64,000 nt of DNA, from the NCBI RefSeq assembly GCF_004803755.1, contig NZ_CP032311.1, positions 3,674,501-3,738,500 of the forward strand, in the 5' to 3' direction. Shown one piece after another: positions 1 to 8,885 of the stretch (the stretch's first letter is position 1; every line of letters starts with the position of its first letter). This DNA is from Pseudomonas sp. DG56-2. Its GTDB lineage: Bacteria; Pseudomonadota; Gammaproteobacteria; Pseudomonadales; Pseudomonadaceae. Below the pieces are notes generated by a model. The model did not search any database. It had not been told where the DNA came from and saw nothing but the letters and a program-made list of their open reading frames with translations. The translations under genes were made by a program, and so were the position numbers.

Positions 1-2
1 GG

Positions 3-470
3 CGCTGGATGAAGGCCTCGCCGATGGAGAACCCCTACGTACTCGCCGACCGCCTGGGAAAAAGCCTGCACAACTGGAAGCTGGCCAGTACCGATACCAA
101 CGAAGCTGCTGACGCCCCCAACGTGCGCCCACCCAGCATCGGTGAACAGATCTACCGCACGCGCTGCTCTTCGTGCCACACCCTCGGCGATACCGAGCAC
201 GCGGGTATGCGCAGCATCGGCCCGGATCTTCTCGGCGTAACCCAGCAACGTGACCCGGCCTGGCTCACTCGCTGGCTGAAAGAGCCAAATCTGATGCTGG
301 CAGAAAAGGACCCGCTGGCGATGCAACTGTTCGAGCAGTACAACCGCCTGGCGATGCCAAACCTGCGTCTGGGCGATGTCGAAATCACCGCGGTGCTGAC
401 GTACCTGGATGAAGAGAGCAAGCGTATGCAAGCGCGGACGCTCGTCAAAACTTCGCAAACAGCCAACTAA
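3..470 (+). CDS. SCO/cytochrome c protein, C-terminal part (5' truncated)
   Basis: The frame is open to the window edge, so the true start lies upstream. The first visible residues resemble the end of a SCO1/SenC copper-thioredoxin domain. They are followed by a c-type cytochrome domain with a CSSCH haem motif near visible residue 53 and a likely distal Met in AMPNL near residue 116. SCO proteins deliver copper to the CuA site of cytochrome oxidase in the periplasm, and a fused cytochrome would supply electrons. The next gene is a PCuAC copper chaperone 15 bp downstream, which supports a copper-delivery operon. The cytochrome domain is certain. The SCO part is inferred because most of it is outside the window. 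Confidence 0.75.
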   Translation, partial: RWMKASPMENPYVLADRLGKSLHNWKLASTDTNEAADAPNVRPPSIGEQIYRTRCSSCHTLGDTEHAGMRSIGPDLLGVTQQRDPAWLTRWLKEPNLMLAEKDPLAMQLFEQYNRLAMPNLRLGDVEITAVLTYLDEESKRMQARTLVKTSQTAN

Positions 471-485
471 GCAAGGAGTTCTGCC

Positions 486-947
486 ATGGTCGCTCGTCTC
501 TTGGTTTTTGCCGCCCTGCTTGCAAGCAGCACCTTAAGTGTCGCGCATGATTATCAGGTCGGTGAACTGCTGATCAAAAGCCCTTGGTCGCAGGAGTTGC
601 CGGTGGACCTGCCAGGCGGTTCGGCATATTTCAGCATCGACAATCTGGGTAGTGAATCCGACCGCCTGATCAGCGTCAGCAGTCCCCGCGCACAAAAGAC
701 CAGCCTGCACGCTCAAGCGACCAGCGATGGCATGATGAACATGCAGCACATGACCACCATGGAGATTCCCGCCCACTCACAGACAATCTTCAAGCCTGGC
801 GCCAACCATGTGATGTTGTCCGGGATGGAGCAACCACTAAAAGCCGGCGAACAGTTCCCGCTGACGCTGGAGTTCGAAAAGGCAGGCAAGGTGGAGGTAC
901 AAGTAGACGTCCGGCCGGCGGATGAACAAACCGGCCATGTTCACTGA
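486..947 (+). CDS. PCuAC-type periplasmic copper chaperone
   Basis: The 153-aa protein starts with a signal peptide (about residues 1-20, ending SVA-H). It carries the Met/His copper site of the PCuAC (DUF461) family: His75, a Met-rich stretch MMNMQHM at 83-89, and a downstream HVM at 108-110. Such proteins bind Cu(I) in the periplasm and pass it to cytochrome oxidase, usually with a SCO protein. Here a SCO/cytochrome c gene ends 15 bp upstream. A good ribosome site (AAGGAG) precedes the ATG. The His-rich C-terminus (HVH) may also bind metal. Confidence 0.88.
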   Translation: MVARLLVFAALLASSTLSVAHDYQVGELLIKSPWSQELPVDLPGGSAYFSIDNLGSESDRLISVSSPRAQKTSLHAQATSDGMMNMQHMTTMEIPAHSQTIFKPGANHVMLSGMEQPLKAGEQFPLTLEFEKAGKVEVQVDVRPADEQTGHVH

Positions 948-966
948 GTGCCCTGAGTTCGCCTGT

Positions 967-1206
967 CTAGCTCTGGTATTCCCGGGCCTTGGCGAGCGCA
1001 GCCTGGATAGCGGCACGTGCCTGCGGGCTGTTCTTCCAACAGGTAGAACCAACAAGCGCCGAGGCCTGGGTAACGATAGCCAAGGCATCTGCCTGGGCCA
1101 GTTCGGATAACGTCTTGAACCCCAGTTGTTCAAGGCGTTTGACCACGGTCGGGCCTACGCCCTTGACACTCAACAACAGTTGCGTTTCTTCCGCTGAAAA
1201 ACCCAT
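967..1206 (-). CDS. Small helix-hairpin-helix protein
   Basis: The 79-aa protein consists of a helix-hairpin-helix unit: VKGVGPTVVKRLEQLG at residues 14-29 is the classic GxGxxxxxxL motif for non-specific DNA or RNA backbone contact. It resembles the small Cdd1/pathogenicity-locus-like HHH proteins of gamma-proteobacteria. The start is supported by AAGGAG seven bases before the ATG. It faces the copper genes tail to tail. The DNA-binding role comes from the motif; the biological role is unknown. Confidence 0.75.
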   Translation of the reverse strand: MGFSAEETQLLLSVKGVGPTVVKRLEQLGFKTLSELAQADALAIVTQASALVGSTCWKNSPQARAAIQAALAKAREYQS

Positions 1207-1239
1207 CTCAACTCCTTTTGATCTTCACCAACTAACGGT

Positions 1240-1470
1240 TTACAGCGATGGAGAACACTGCTCGCCCGGCCTCTCGACAACACTGGCGTAATGCGCTGTC
1301 GCCTGGAGAATCAAAGCGTTTCTTTCTTCAGTGGTTATCACACCCTGGCGTTGGAGCTTGTCCGCCATCTTCATCAGTTCTTCGTACTGTTCAACGCAAT
1401 TCATCTCGATCCCGGGTACTTCGAGCAGTCGATACCAAGAAGCCAAATTGCTGCAACTGTTGCTGTCCAT
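1240..1470 (-). CDS. Small hypothetical protein (76 aa)
   Basis: The reading frame starts at the ATG at 1470, which has a strong GGAGGA ribosome site seven bases upstream. An in-frame GTG 15 bases earlier would overlap that site. The product is acidic and predicted mostly helical, with the stretch EEHMKMADKL-like EELMKMADKL followed by ERNALILQA. No known domain is recognised. It lies 34 bp upstream of the HHH gene on the same strand and may be cotranscribed with it. Confidence 0.6.
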   Translation of the reverse strand: MDSNSCSNLASWYRLLEVPGIEMNCVEQYEELMKMADKLQRQGVITTEERNALILQATAHYASVVERPGEQCSPSL

Positions 1471-1543
1471 CACGAGTTCCTCCACTGATCATACTTCTGT
1501 AGAGGTAACGACGGCGGCAGAGGTTCATAGATTTACCCAGCCA

Positions 1544-2677
1544 CTACGGAACCAGCCCCAAAGGCAAGGTAACGCGAAAGCGTGTGCCCTGCTCAAGCGT
1601 TGACTCGACTTCTATATTCCCACCGTGGCTTTTGACAATTTCGGCGGCAATGAACAGGCCCAGACCCAGGCCTGCCGACGCGCCCTCTTCACTGGCGGCA
1701 AACCGTGAAAAACGCCCCTGCGGGTTGAAAAGAAACGGGAGTGCACTGGGCGGGATAGGCTCACCGAAATTCAGCACGGTAACACAGGCATGCTCGGCAT
1801 TTTTCCCCAATGTGATCTGAATTTCTCGTCCACTCTCACCATGCTGTACAGCGTTGTTGACCAGGTTGGTGATGACTTGTCCCATGCGCAGCGGATCGAA
1901 CGCTCCAGGGACCGGGCTTGAATCACCGAAAACAATCTTGGCCTGCGGATGACAGGCTGAGACTTCCTCCACCACCGACTTGCAGACAGCTTCCAGATCA
2001 GTGGTTTGAGGCTTGATCGGTATTCCCGAGCCCAGGTTGCAACGCGCCAGGTCGAGCAAGTCGTTCACGATCTGATTGGCACGGCGAACGCTGGCAGCAA
2101 TCTGTACAGCGAGCTTTTGCGGACGCCCGCTCAAATCCTGATCCTGGCGCAACAAATCGGCGCCCATCATGACCGCAGCCAGTGGCGTTCGCAGGTCGTG
2201 CCCGAGGACGCCAAGGAACATCTTGCGCGTTGTATCGGCTGCATGTCCAAACGCTGCAATCGACTCGCCGAGTGCCTGATCGATCGATTCATTGAAACGA
2301 ATGATATCGCGCACATGATGCTCGTCCCCTGCAAACTCTTTCGCCAGCCATAGCCTGAGTACGCTGGATCTCAAGGCACGATACTCAGAGACCATCTGGT
2401 CCAGCGAATAGCCATCAATCAGGCGCAATACCGCGTGAGTCTGAGCCGCGGTTTCGGCTTCGCTCACAGGCCCAAGACCTTGAGACTTGTCGATACCCTC
2501 CTGCACGGTCTGCGGCGTGTCCATGTCTCTGGCTACAGCCTTGAGCACATACTCCGCATGATTTCTCAAACCCTGAGAATCGAGGGCTTGCGCAGGTGCA
2601 TCGACGGTCCTGGCAAAATTTTCCCACTCCTGCAGGATCGGCTCGAGATTGTTCAGAATAAAATGTGAAAGCCGCAT
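1544..2677 (-). CDS. Soluble sensor histidine kinase with RsbRD-type N-terminus
   Basis: The 377-aa protein has no membrane segment. Residues about 5-145 match the RsbRD_N / RsbT co-antagonist fold (a leading LxxILQEWENFAR helix and a later SLDQMVSEYRALRSSVL). A HisKA domain follows with phospho-acceptor His160 in LGHDLRTP, then a HATPase_c domain with the N-box NLVNNAVQHG and a GLGLGLFIAAEIV G-box. It is an intracellular stress-type sensor kinase. No response regulator is adjacent, so its partner is encoded elsewhere. AGAGGT precedes the ATG. Confidence 0.88.
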   Translation of the reverse strand: MRLSHFILNNLEPILQEWENFARTVDAPAQALDSQGLRNHAEYVLKAVARDMDTPQTVQEGIDKSQGLGPVSEAETAAQTHAVLRLIDGYSLDQMVSEYRALRSSVLRLWLAKEFAGDEHHVRDIIRFNESIDQALGESIAAFGHAADTTRKMFLGVLGHDLRTPLAAVMMGADLLRQDQDLSGRPQKLAVQIAASVRRANQIVNDLLDLARCNLGSGIPIKPQTTDLEAVCKSVVEEVSACHPQAKIVFGDSSPVPGAFDPLRMGQVITNLVNNAVQHGESGREIQITLGKNAEHACVTVLNFGEPIPPSALPFLFNPQGRFSRFAASEEGASAGLGLGLFIAAEIVKSHGGNIEVESTLEQGTRFRVTLPLGLVP

Positions 2678-2974
2678 AGCTAACCTCTGGTTCTCGACGC
2701 ATCGAAAATATCGAGTGAGATCGGCTCAGCCGAACCTGGACCCTGTATGAGAAGCACAATGATGCCGCAGATTGGCAGCATCGAATGCGCCAAGCGGTGC
2801 CTTTGGCTGCCATCTTAGAAGGATGGCAGATGATCAGTCTAGGCTATGCAAACTGCTTGCGCAGGTCCCCCGTAACCTGACTTGAAATTGTTTCAGGGAA
2901 ACGGCTACAGCGTCTAGCAGCATGGCAAATTGAGACTATAGTAATCGGCGAGCCACCGGGTCAGGGACGTCGTT

Positions 2975-4345
2975 ATGCCTTCGATTGATTTGTCGACACC
3001 GTTGAGCCTACGCAAGCGGGCCCTATGGGCAAGCGTATTAAATATCGGTGCGATATTCGCGTCCCAGGTCATACGCTTGGGCGGCAACCTGGTTATCACC
3101 CGACTGCTGGTGCCGGAAATGTTCGGCATCATGGCTATCGCAACTACCGTGACTGTCATTCTGCAACTGCTCTCTGACGCGGGCCTGCGGCAGAACATCA
3201 TCCAGAGTCAACGCGGCGATGATCCGGTGTTTCTCAACACTGTGTGGACGGTGCAGATCATCCGCGGTTTCGTGCTGTTCCTGGTGATGCTTTTGCTGGC
3301 CTTTGCGGCGCATTACGCACAGCAAGTCGAACTATGGCCGGCACACTCTACCTACGCATCACCGGAGCTGCCGCTGGTGCTGGCCTTGAGTGGACTTTCC
3401 GCGGTTTTCTACGGCTTTCAGTCGACCAAGGTCGACGTCGCCATCCGCACGTTCCAGCAGAAAAAAGTGGTACTCGCCGAGCTGATCTCGCAAATCGTCA
3501 GCCTGGCCGTGATGTTAGTGGCAGGCTATCTAACCCGCTCCATCTGGTCGCTGGTGGCAGCAGGCCTGGTAGGCACGCTGGTGTTCACTGTGCTCAGTCA
3601 CATAATTTTCCAGGGACCACGCAACCGTCTGCAGTGGGACCGTACTGCCCTGCGCGAAATGCTCGACTACGGCCGCTGGATTTTGTTGTCATCGGCGGTT
3701 GGCGTGCTGGCCATGCAAGGCGACCGGATCTGGTTCGGTGGCAGCATGACGGTCAACGAGTTGGGCATTTACTCCATCGCCGTAACGCTTCTGGGGGCCA
3801 TTCAACTGGTCCTGCAGCGCCTTGCCGGAGCGGTTGCGCTACCGGCCTTCAGTGAGGCGGCCAGGACCGGCGACAAAGAGCGGGTGCGCAGTATTTACTA
3901 TCGCTCCAAGCTGCTCTTCGATCTGGTCACCCTGTTCACTTGCGGCGCCTTGCTGACGGCCAGCCCGTTGCTCATTGGTTGGCTGTACGACGATCGCTAT
4001 GCGGGCGCCGGGCAGATGATGGCCATTCTTTCGCTATCGTTCTTTACCCTGCGCTTCGCCCTGGCGCAGCAGGTGTGGATGGCCCTGGGACTGACCAAGT
4101 ACATGGCTATAGACAACGTTATCCGGGTGGTATCGCTGTTTGTCCTGCTGCCTGTGCTTCTTTCCATCGGCGGGGTGCACTATGCGATCTGGGGTGTAGC
4201 GCTACATACCTATACAACGCTGTTCCTTATTTACTATGTGAACCGCCAGCTTGGCCTTTGGGATACCAAGCGCGAGCTCATCGTGCTCCCAGCCATGGTG
4301 CTCGGTGCCCTGTGTGGAGAGCTCGCCACTTGGCTGTTTACCTGA
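2975..4345 (+). CDS. Polysaccharide flippase (Wzx/MviN-like, MATE superfamily)
   Basis: The 456-aa integral membrane protein has about 12-14 hydrophobic segments and the N-terminal signature of oligosaccharide flippases (GGNLVITRLLVPEMFGIMAI). Such proteins move lipid-linked sugar chains across the inner membrane. It opens a plus-strand cluster with a VirK/YbjX-like protein, a FemAB-like acyltransferase and two glycosyltransferases, which fits assembly of a surface glycan. No Wzy-type polymerase is present in the window. The stop is 53 bp before the next start. Confidence 0.88.
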   Translation: MPSIDLSTPLSLRKRALWASVLNIGAIFASQVIRLGGNLVITRLLVPEMFGIMAIATTVTVILQLLSDAGLRQNIIQSQRGDDPVFLNTVWTVQIIRGFVLFLVMLLLAFAAHYAQQVELWPAHSTYASPELPLVLALSGLSAVFYGFQSTKVDVAIRTFQQKKVVLAELISQIVSLAVMLVAGYLTRSIWSLVAAGLVGTLVFTVLSHIIFQGPRNRLQWDRTALREMLDYGRWILLSSAVGVLAMQGDRIWFGGSMTVNELGIYSIAVTLLGAIQLVLQRLAGAVALPAFSEAARTGDKERVRSIYYRSKLLFDLVTLFTCGALLTASPLLIGWLYDDRYAGAGQMMAILSLSFFTLRFALAQQVWMALGLTKYMAIDNVIRVVSLFVLLPVLLSIGGVHYAIWGVALHTYTTLFLIYYVNRQLGLWDTKRELIVLPAMVLGALCGELATWLFT

Positions 4346-4397
4346 GCCTGACGATGGCGAACAACGTGCACCGCAATCGAGTACAGGTGGAGACAGC

Positions 4398-5375
4398 ATG
4401 ATCTACAGATCAGTAGCGAAAAGCATCTGGGTGCTGCATCCCGGTTATTCCTTGCGGGCGATGCGCAACAAGTTGCGCCTGGCCCTGCTGATTGCCCGCG
4501 GTTGGCCCGGCCTTCACGGGTATCTGCAGCGCTTGATCGGCACCGTTGGCCGCGATGGACTCCAACGCATGGGGGTAGACTGCATCGGTATCATCCACTG
4601 GCCTTACATCAGTAAATCGTGGCGCCCGTCCACGCGCTTCGACGTGCTCGCCTCGCACTATGAGGTGGTCAGCCAGCGTTGCCAGCCCCTGATGCTGTTG
4701 GGACGCGAGGACTCGCTGCAGTTGGCTGACCTGACGCAATACTCCCGCGGCTGTTCCCTAGTGCTTGACCGGGCGTTCTGGTTCATGCGTGAAGGAGAAC
4801 TGGTGCTGAACTTGTTCCAGGACGAACTGCGAGTGGCCTCGTTGGCGTTTACCCTGTCCCGCACCGACAACGGCACGTGTATGTTCATCGGCGCTGTGCA
4901 GGGTATTCATAAGGGTGTGGACAGCGAACGCTCGTTGGCCATTTACCGGGATTTGACCAAAGACTTCGAAGGGCTGCGCCCCAGAAGTCTGTTGATCGAG
5001 GTGCTCAAGCATATTGCGCGTGGCCTTGGGGTTACTCAAATCTATGCCATCGCCGACCGCTATCGCCACCATCGCCACCCGTACTTCGGTGTTGAAAAGT
5101 CCCAGGAGCTACTCGCCAACTACGACGTTATATGGCAAGAGCACGGGGCAATATCGTGCGAGCGTGAAGACTTTTTCAGCATGCCCACTGACCCGTCAAG
5201 AACGCCCCTTGAGGACATCGCGGCCAAGAAGCGCGCCATGTACCGCCGCCGCTACGAACTGATGGACGCAATTTTTGCCAGGGTCGATAGCGTCTTGCAT
5301 GATCGGGCATCGAGCACCAACAAACAAAGCGAGAATCAGCCAAGCCGACCTGTTTTTGCCCCGCAGCAACCTTAA
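4398..5375 (+). CDS. VirK/YbjX family protein (DUF535)
   Basis: The 325-aa cytosolic protein matches the DUF535 (VirK/YbjX) family: SLAFTLSRTD, then GAVQGIHKGV and a C-terminal RHHRHPYFG. Members affect envelope or lipid A phenotypes and peptide resistance in enteric bacteria, but no reaction is established. The ATG at 4398 follows GGTGGAGA. A longer in-frame start at 4251 would run inside the flippase gene and is rejected. It lies within the polysaccharide cluster, so an envelope role is inferred. Confidence 0.85.
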   Translation: MIYRSVAKSIWVLHPGYSLRAMRNKLRLALLIARGWPGLHGYLQRLIGTVGRDGLQRMGVDCIGIIHWPYISKSWRPSTRFDVLASHYEVVSQRCQPLMLLGREDSLQLADLTQYSRGCSLVLDRAFWFMREGELVLNLFQDELRVASLAFTLSRTDNGTCMFIGAVQGIHKGVDSERSLAIYRDLTKDFEGLRPRSLLIEVLKHIARGLGVTQIYAIADRYRHHRHPYFGVEKSQELLANYDVIWQEHGAISCEREDFFSMPTDPSRTPLEDIAAKKRAMYRRRYELMDAIFARVDSVLHDRASSTNKQSENQPSRPVFAPQQP

Positions 5376-5636
5376 GCTGCCCTCCCTCCACGCGCTCGCG
5401 CGATAGTCACCACTGCTTCAGGGCAGCGAATATTTGACGTCATTTAACAGGCCTAATACTGCTTCTCGACTGTGCTTGACAATCGTCGAGAGCGCATCTT
5501 TACTGACCATAAATATTCAATAACATTTAGTTACAAGTATTACCGCCACAACTAAAAAGTTATAAGAATTCAATTAACATCATTTTTGATTTTTTTAGAA
5601 GTCACTATTAGAAACTTCAAAGGATATCAAAGAAAA
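5376..5636 (+). promoter_or_regulatory. AT-rich intergenic region, probable promoter of the acyltransferase-GT61-GT25 unit
   Basis: Between the VirK/YbjX-like gene and the acyltransferase, the sequence from about 5500 to 5600 is strongly AT-rich (runs such as AATAACATTTAG and TTTTTGATTTTTTT) within a GC-rich neighbourhood. This is typical of a promoter and of a MvaT/H-NS target in Pseudomonas. No clear -35/-10 pair was assigned. Confidence 0.4.
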
Positions 5637-6791
5637 ATGAGAGAACAGCTGGCAGTCGTGTTGCGCAAGCTCATCACTCCATCGGTGCGTTTCAAAATAA
5701 GAACCAACATGGCCTGGGCACGAGATATTCTCGGGCGGGCATGCCTGTGGAGTTGGGAGGTCGCCCGATTTCGCCTGCCGACCAGCAGTGACTATGAGAT
5801 TCTTTATGTGGGCAGGAAAACCCGCCGGGACATGGCCAAACTGCTCATCGGCGGCAAGCCACAGTTGGAAGCCAATGCAGACGCCGGTACTGAGCAACCC
5901 AGCGCCACACCCCATGTTGTCGTCGTCAGCGAAATGCCCAGCGCGGGTGCGCTGTATGTGCCCCACTACTTGAGCGCCGTGATTCCCTTGGGCCGTCCTT
6001 TGGAAGAGATCATTGCCAGATACGACGGCGAACTGCGGCGCAACATCCGCAAGTGCCGCCCGCTGTACCGCATGCAGCAAGTGTCTACCGACGAAGAGAT
6101 CGCCAAAGCCGATCGCGAAATGCTTCAGCCCTACGCCCAGGCGCGCCACGGCGTGCTCGCCAAGCAGTTCGACTCAAACGACCTGGCCCGCATCGCCAAG
6201 ACGGTCGGCCGCCTTGACCTGATCCTCAAAGGTGATGAGGTGGTCGCTTGCCACTTTGGTTGCGTGATAACCAGGGACGGCAAGCGCTACTGGAGCACCC
6301 TGCGCTTTGGTTACCCCGAGTCGGTTTTCAACGACCCGAAGCAACTGCGCGAGGTCAATTCAATTACCACGTTCATGGCACTGGAATGGGCCATCGAACA
6401 GGGCTTTGACTATTACGATATCGGCCAGTGTCTGGCCCGCCCGGATGACGGTCTATTGAAATGGAAACGCCGCCGCGGTGGTGATGTAGACACATTGGGC
6501 AATCAGGCTTATATGTTCGTCCGTTTACCAAAGACCGGCATCGCCAAGTTCCTTTGGGAGTTCCCGTTGTTTGCCGTCGAAGATAATAAATTGACACTTC
6601 ATCTGGGCCTGCCTAATGGGCCGAGTGACGAGGAAGTTGTCAATCGCTATCGCGAAATGGTGTTTGGCGGCTTATTCAAGATATACCTCTACTGCGCAAA
6701 AAATCCTGGCGAAGTGTTGCTGGAAAACCTACGTGACCGTTACGCCCACTTCCAGTCTCCGCCTATTGTCGAAAAAATCCCGTCTAACTGA
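5637..6791 (+). CDS. FemAB/BioF2-like GNAT acyltransferase
   Basis: The 384-aa protein has the FemAB-like (Acetyltransf_6) core: LRRNIRKCRP near the middle, VACHFGCVI, and FDYYDIGQCLARPDDGLLKWKRR near the C-terminus. Such enzymes transfer acyl or aminoacyl groups to sugars or peptidoglycan precursors. Here the likely target is a glycan, given the flippase and glycosyltransferase neighbours. The ATG at 5637 has AAGGAT 12 bases upstream. A TTG at 5586 is the alternative and adds 17 residues. The 260 bp upstream is AT-rich and is the likely site of a separate promoter. Confidence 0.8.
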   Translation: MREQLAVVLRKLITPSVRFKIRTNMAWARDILGRACLWSWEVARFRLPTSSDYEILYVGRKTRRDMAKLLIGGKPQLEANADAGTEQPSATPHVVVVSEMPSAGALYVPHYLSAVIPLGRPLEEIIARYDGELRRNIRKCRPLYRMQQVSTDEEIAKADREMLQPYAQARHGVLAKQFDSNDLARIAKTVGRLDLILKGDEVVACHFGCVITRDGKRYWSTLRFGYPESVFNDPKQLREVNSITTFMALEWAIEQGFDYYDIGQCLARPDDGLLKWKRRRGGDVDTLGNQAYMFVRLPKTGIAKFLWEFPLFAVEDNKLTLHLGLPNGPSDEEVVNRYREMVFGGLFKIYLYCAKNPGEVLLENLRDRYAHFQSPPIVEKIPSN

Positions 6792-6828
6792 ACGTAGAAG
6801 ATAGACCTCCATTGCGGGCAGGCTGTTC

Positions 6829-7947
6829 ATGGAAAGCGATATCTCGGATGTACAAACGGCAGGGTCGGACCACAAGATCTGGAGCCTTGCCGCCTATCGG
6901 CAACTGGCCAGGGAGCGACTGTGGCGCAAGCCATCGCAAAGCCTGAAACAGCTTGCGGTCAAGACCTGGGAAATAGCGCCTGCCGAGGTTACCCCTGCAC
7001 CCGCGGCGTTTTTCTTGCCCAACCAGTTGGAACGGGTAAGCGGATGGGAGGCCGCGCGTTTTTTTCCCTATGAGCACCCGCGCCGGACCATGGAAGGACT
7101 GGGCAGCGTGGAGCAATCGCCTACCCGCGGCTACCTGATCAAAGATGTACTGTTGATCGACGGCACACTGTACAAAGGCACTGCCAGCCACCGACTGTCC
7201 GATCACTCCAGCCGGCTGCCAGCCATCGTGGTGGAAAAGGAGATCGAGCGCGCCGCGGCCTATTGTTCGCCCTACGGCGCCCGCTGGTTTGGCACCTGGC
7301 TGGCCGAGGACTGCCTCACCTACGCATTGGCCTGCAACGAGGGTACGCCAATCACCACCGCGCCCTCTGCCCGCTTTCCGTTGTTCCTCCAGGCCCCGCC
7401 TTATGAGGACCTGCTAGGCATGCGCCCGCTTCGCCTGCACAACGCGTTTATCCGCGAACTGGTGCTGTTCGACGATGCGAGCCACAACAGCAACCAGTAC
7501 CTGCGCCACCGAGCGCTTGGGGAAAAACTCCTCGCCCGCGTGAACTACAAGCCTCATCCGGGAATTTTCATCCTCCGTGGCGAAGCCGGTGATCTGCGCT
7601 TGTTGCGCAATGAGCTTGAGGTAGCCGAACACCTGAGGGTAAATCGGGGCTTTCGCATCATCGATCCGTTGAAAAACGACGTTGCGACAATTATCGCAGC
7701 CTGTGCCGGCGCACGCGTTATCGCTGGCGTCGAGGGCAGCCAATTGGTCCATGCCGTTCACATAATGGAGCCCGGCGCGACTATGCTGACGCTCCAGCCC
7801 CCTGATCGTTTTGTCTGCTTCTATAAATACCTGACCGACCGCGACAAGCAACATTTTGCCTTCGTAGTGGGCACACCTGATGGCAATGGCTTCAAAATCG
7901 ACTTGAATGAACTTGAGCAAACCCTGGACCTGTTGCCGCCACCCTAG
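6829..7947 (+). CDS. Glycosyltransferase family 61 protein
   Basis: The 372-aa protein has the GT61 (DUF563) C-terminal domain. The region around FILRGEAGDLRLLRNE, FRIIDPLKNDV and ARVIAGVEGSQLVHAVHI fits the family's R-x-x-x-R and GxxGxxLxH motifs, with H247-type residues replaced by a GVEGSQL loop. Members add xylose, GlcNAc or related sugars to surface glycans. It starts 37 bp after the acyltransferase and is followed 36 bp later by a GT25 gene, so the three are probably one operon. Confidence 0.82.
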   Translation: MESDISDVQTAGSDHKIWSLAAYRQLARERLWRKPSQSLKQLAVKTWEIAPAEVTPAPAAFFLPNQLERVSGWEAARFFPYEHPRRTMEGLGSVEQSPTRGYLIKDVLLIDGTLYKGTASHRLSDHSSRLPAIVVEKEIERAAAYCSPYGARWFGTWLAEDCLTYALACNEGTPITTAPSARFPLFLQAPPYEDLLGMRPLRLHNAFIRELVLFDDASHNSNQYLRHRALGEKLLARVNYKPHPGIFILRGEAGDLRLLRNELEVAEHLRVNRGFRIIDPLKNDVATIIAACAGARVIAGVEGSQLVHAVHIMEPGATMLTLQPPDRFVCFYKYLTDRDKQHFAFVVGTPDGNGFKIDLNELEQTLDLLPPP

Positions 7948-7983
7948 TACGCGGTGAACTGAATTCCACTGAGGACCTGATGG

Positions 7984-8700
7984 ATGAACGTGATTGACTA
8001 CTTTGATCAGACCAGAATCATCAATATTCCATCCAGAAAGGACCGCCGCGTAGAAACAGTGGAAGAGTTCAGCCGCAACGGCTTTCACATCGATCACAAG
8101 AAAGCCGGCTTTTTTGAGGCGGTTAAGCCCAGCGAAGAAGATGGCTTCCCCAGCATTGGTGCCAGAGGCTGCTTTATGAGCCACCTGGGGATCATAGAAG
8201 ATGCAATTCGCCTGAAGCTGAACAACATCCTCATCCTTGAAGACGACATACAGTTCTCCAAACACATTGGTCAGTACGGAAAACAGGCCATCGCCTCGCT
8301 GGAAGGCATGGCATGGGACATCGCCTACTTTGGCCACCCGTTTGAAGGTAACGCTGACCTGCCAGCCTGGAGCGTGGTCGACCGGCCGATCCACTTGTCG
8401 CACTTCTATGCGGTGAACGGGGCGTTCCTGCCACAGCTGCGCGACTTTCTCCTGCAGATTCTTGAGCGCCCAGCCGGCCACCCAGACGGCGGCCCCATGC
8501 ACTACGACGCGGCGCTCAATACCTTGATCCACCAGCGTAAGGATGTCCGGGCCTACTACTTCACCTGGAACCTCGGCTATCAAAGGCCCTCGCGTACAGA
8601 CCTGCATGAACTGTCGGTGCTTGACCGCACGCAACTGCTGCGGCCGATAATGTTCATGCTGCGCAAGCTGAAGTCGTCGATGCTGCGTATTACGCGATAG
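7984..8700 (+). CDS. Glycosyltransferase family 25 (LPS-type)
   Basis: The 238-aa protein shows GT25 marks: an N-terminal INIPSRKDRR (the sugar-nucleotide binding start of LgtB/LpsA-like enzymes), the motif GARGCFMSHLGII, and the acidic ILILEDDIQF (EDD metal site). It likely adds galactose or glucose to an LPS or capsule acceptor. The ATG at 7984 follows GAGGACC. It is the last gene of the polysaccharide cluster, and the next gene runs the other way. Confidence 0.87.
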   Translation: MNVIDYFDQTRIINIPSRKDRRVETVEEFSRNGFHIDHKKAGFFEAVKPSEEDGFPSIGARGCFMSHLGIIEDAIRLKLNNILILEDDIQFSKHIGQYGKQAIASLEGMAWDIAYFGHPFEGNADLPAWSVVDRPIHLSHFYAVNGAFLPQLRDFLLQILERPAGHPDGGPMHYDAALNTLIHQRKDVRAYYFTWNLGYQRPSRTDLHELSVLDRTQLLRPIMFMLRKLKSSMLRITR

Positions 8701-8885
8701 TTCAAAAATACCTGACGAATGCCAGAACCATCGGCGGTGAATAGGCCTAGAAACGACCTTGCGTAGCCAAGGTGTCTGGGGATGCGGGTAACAGAACCAG
8801 AACACCCTGGTTTAGCGTTTCAGCTTCGCAGCTCAGCGCTGTAATGCGTTGAAGGTGCGTTTCGCAAAGGTGGCCTGAGGGCGCA

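Noticed and set aside
7414..8805. Long minus-strand frame of 463 codons opposite GT61 and GT25
   Set aside because: It covers two convincing plus-strand glycosyltransferases and their gap, and has no recognisable domain.
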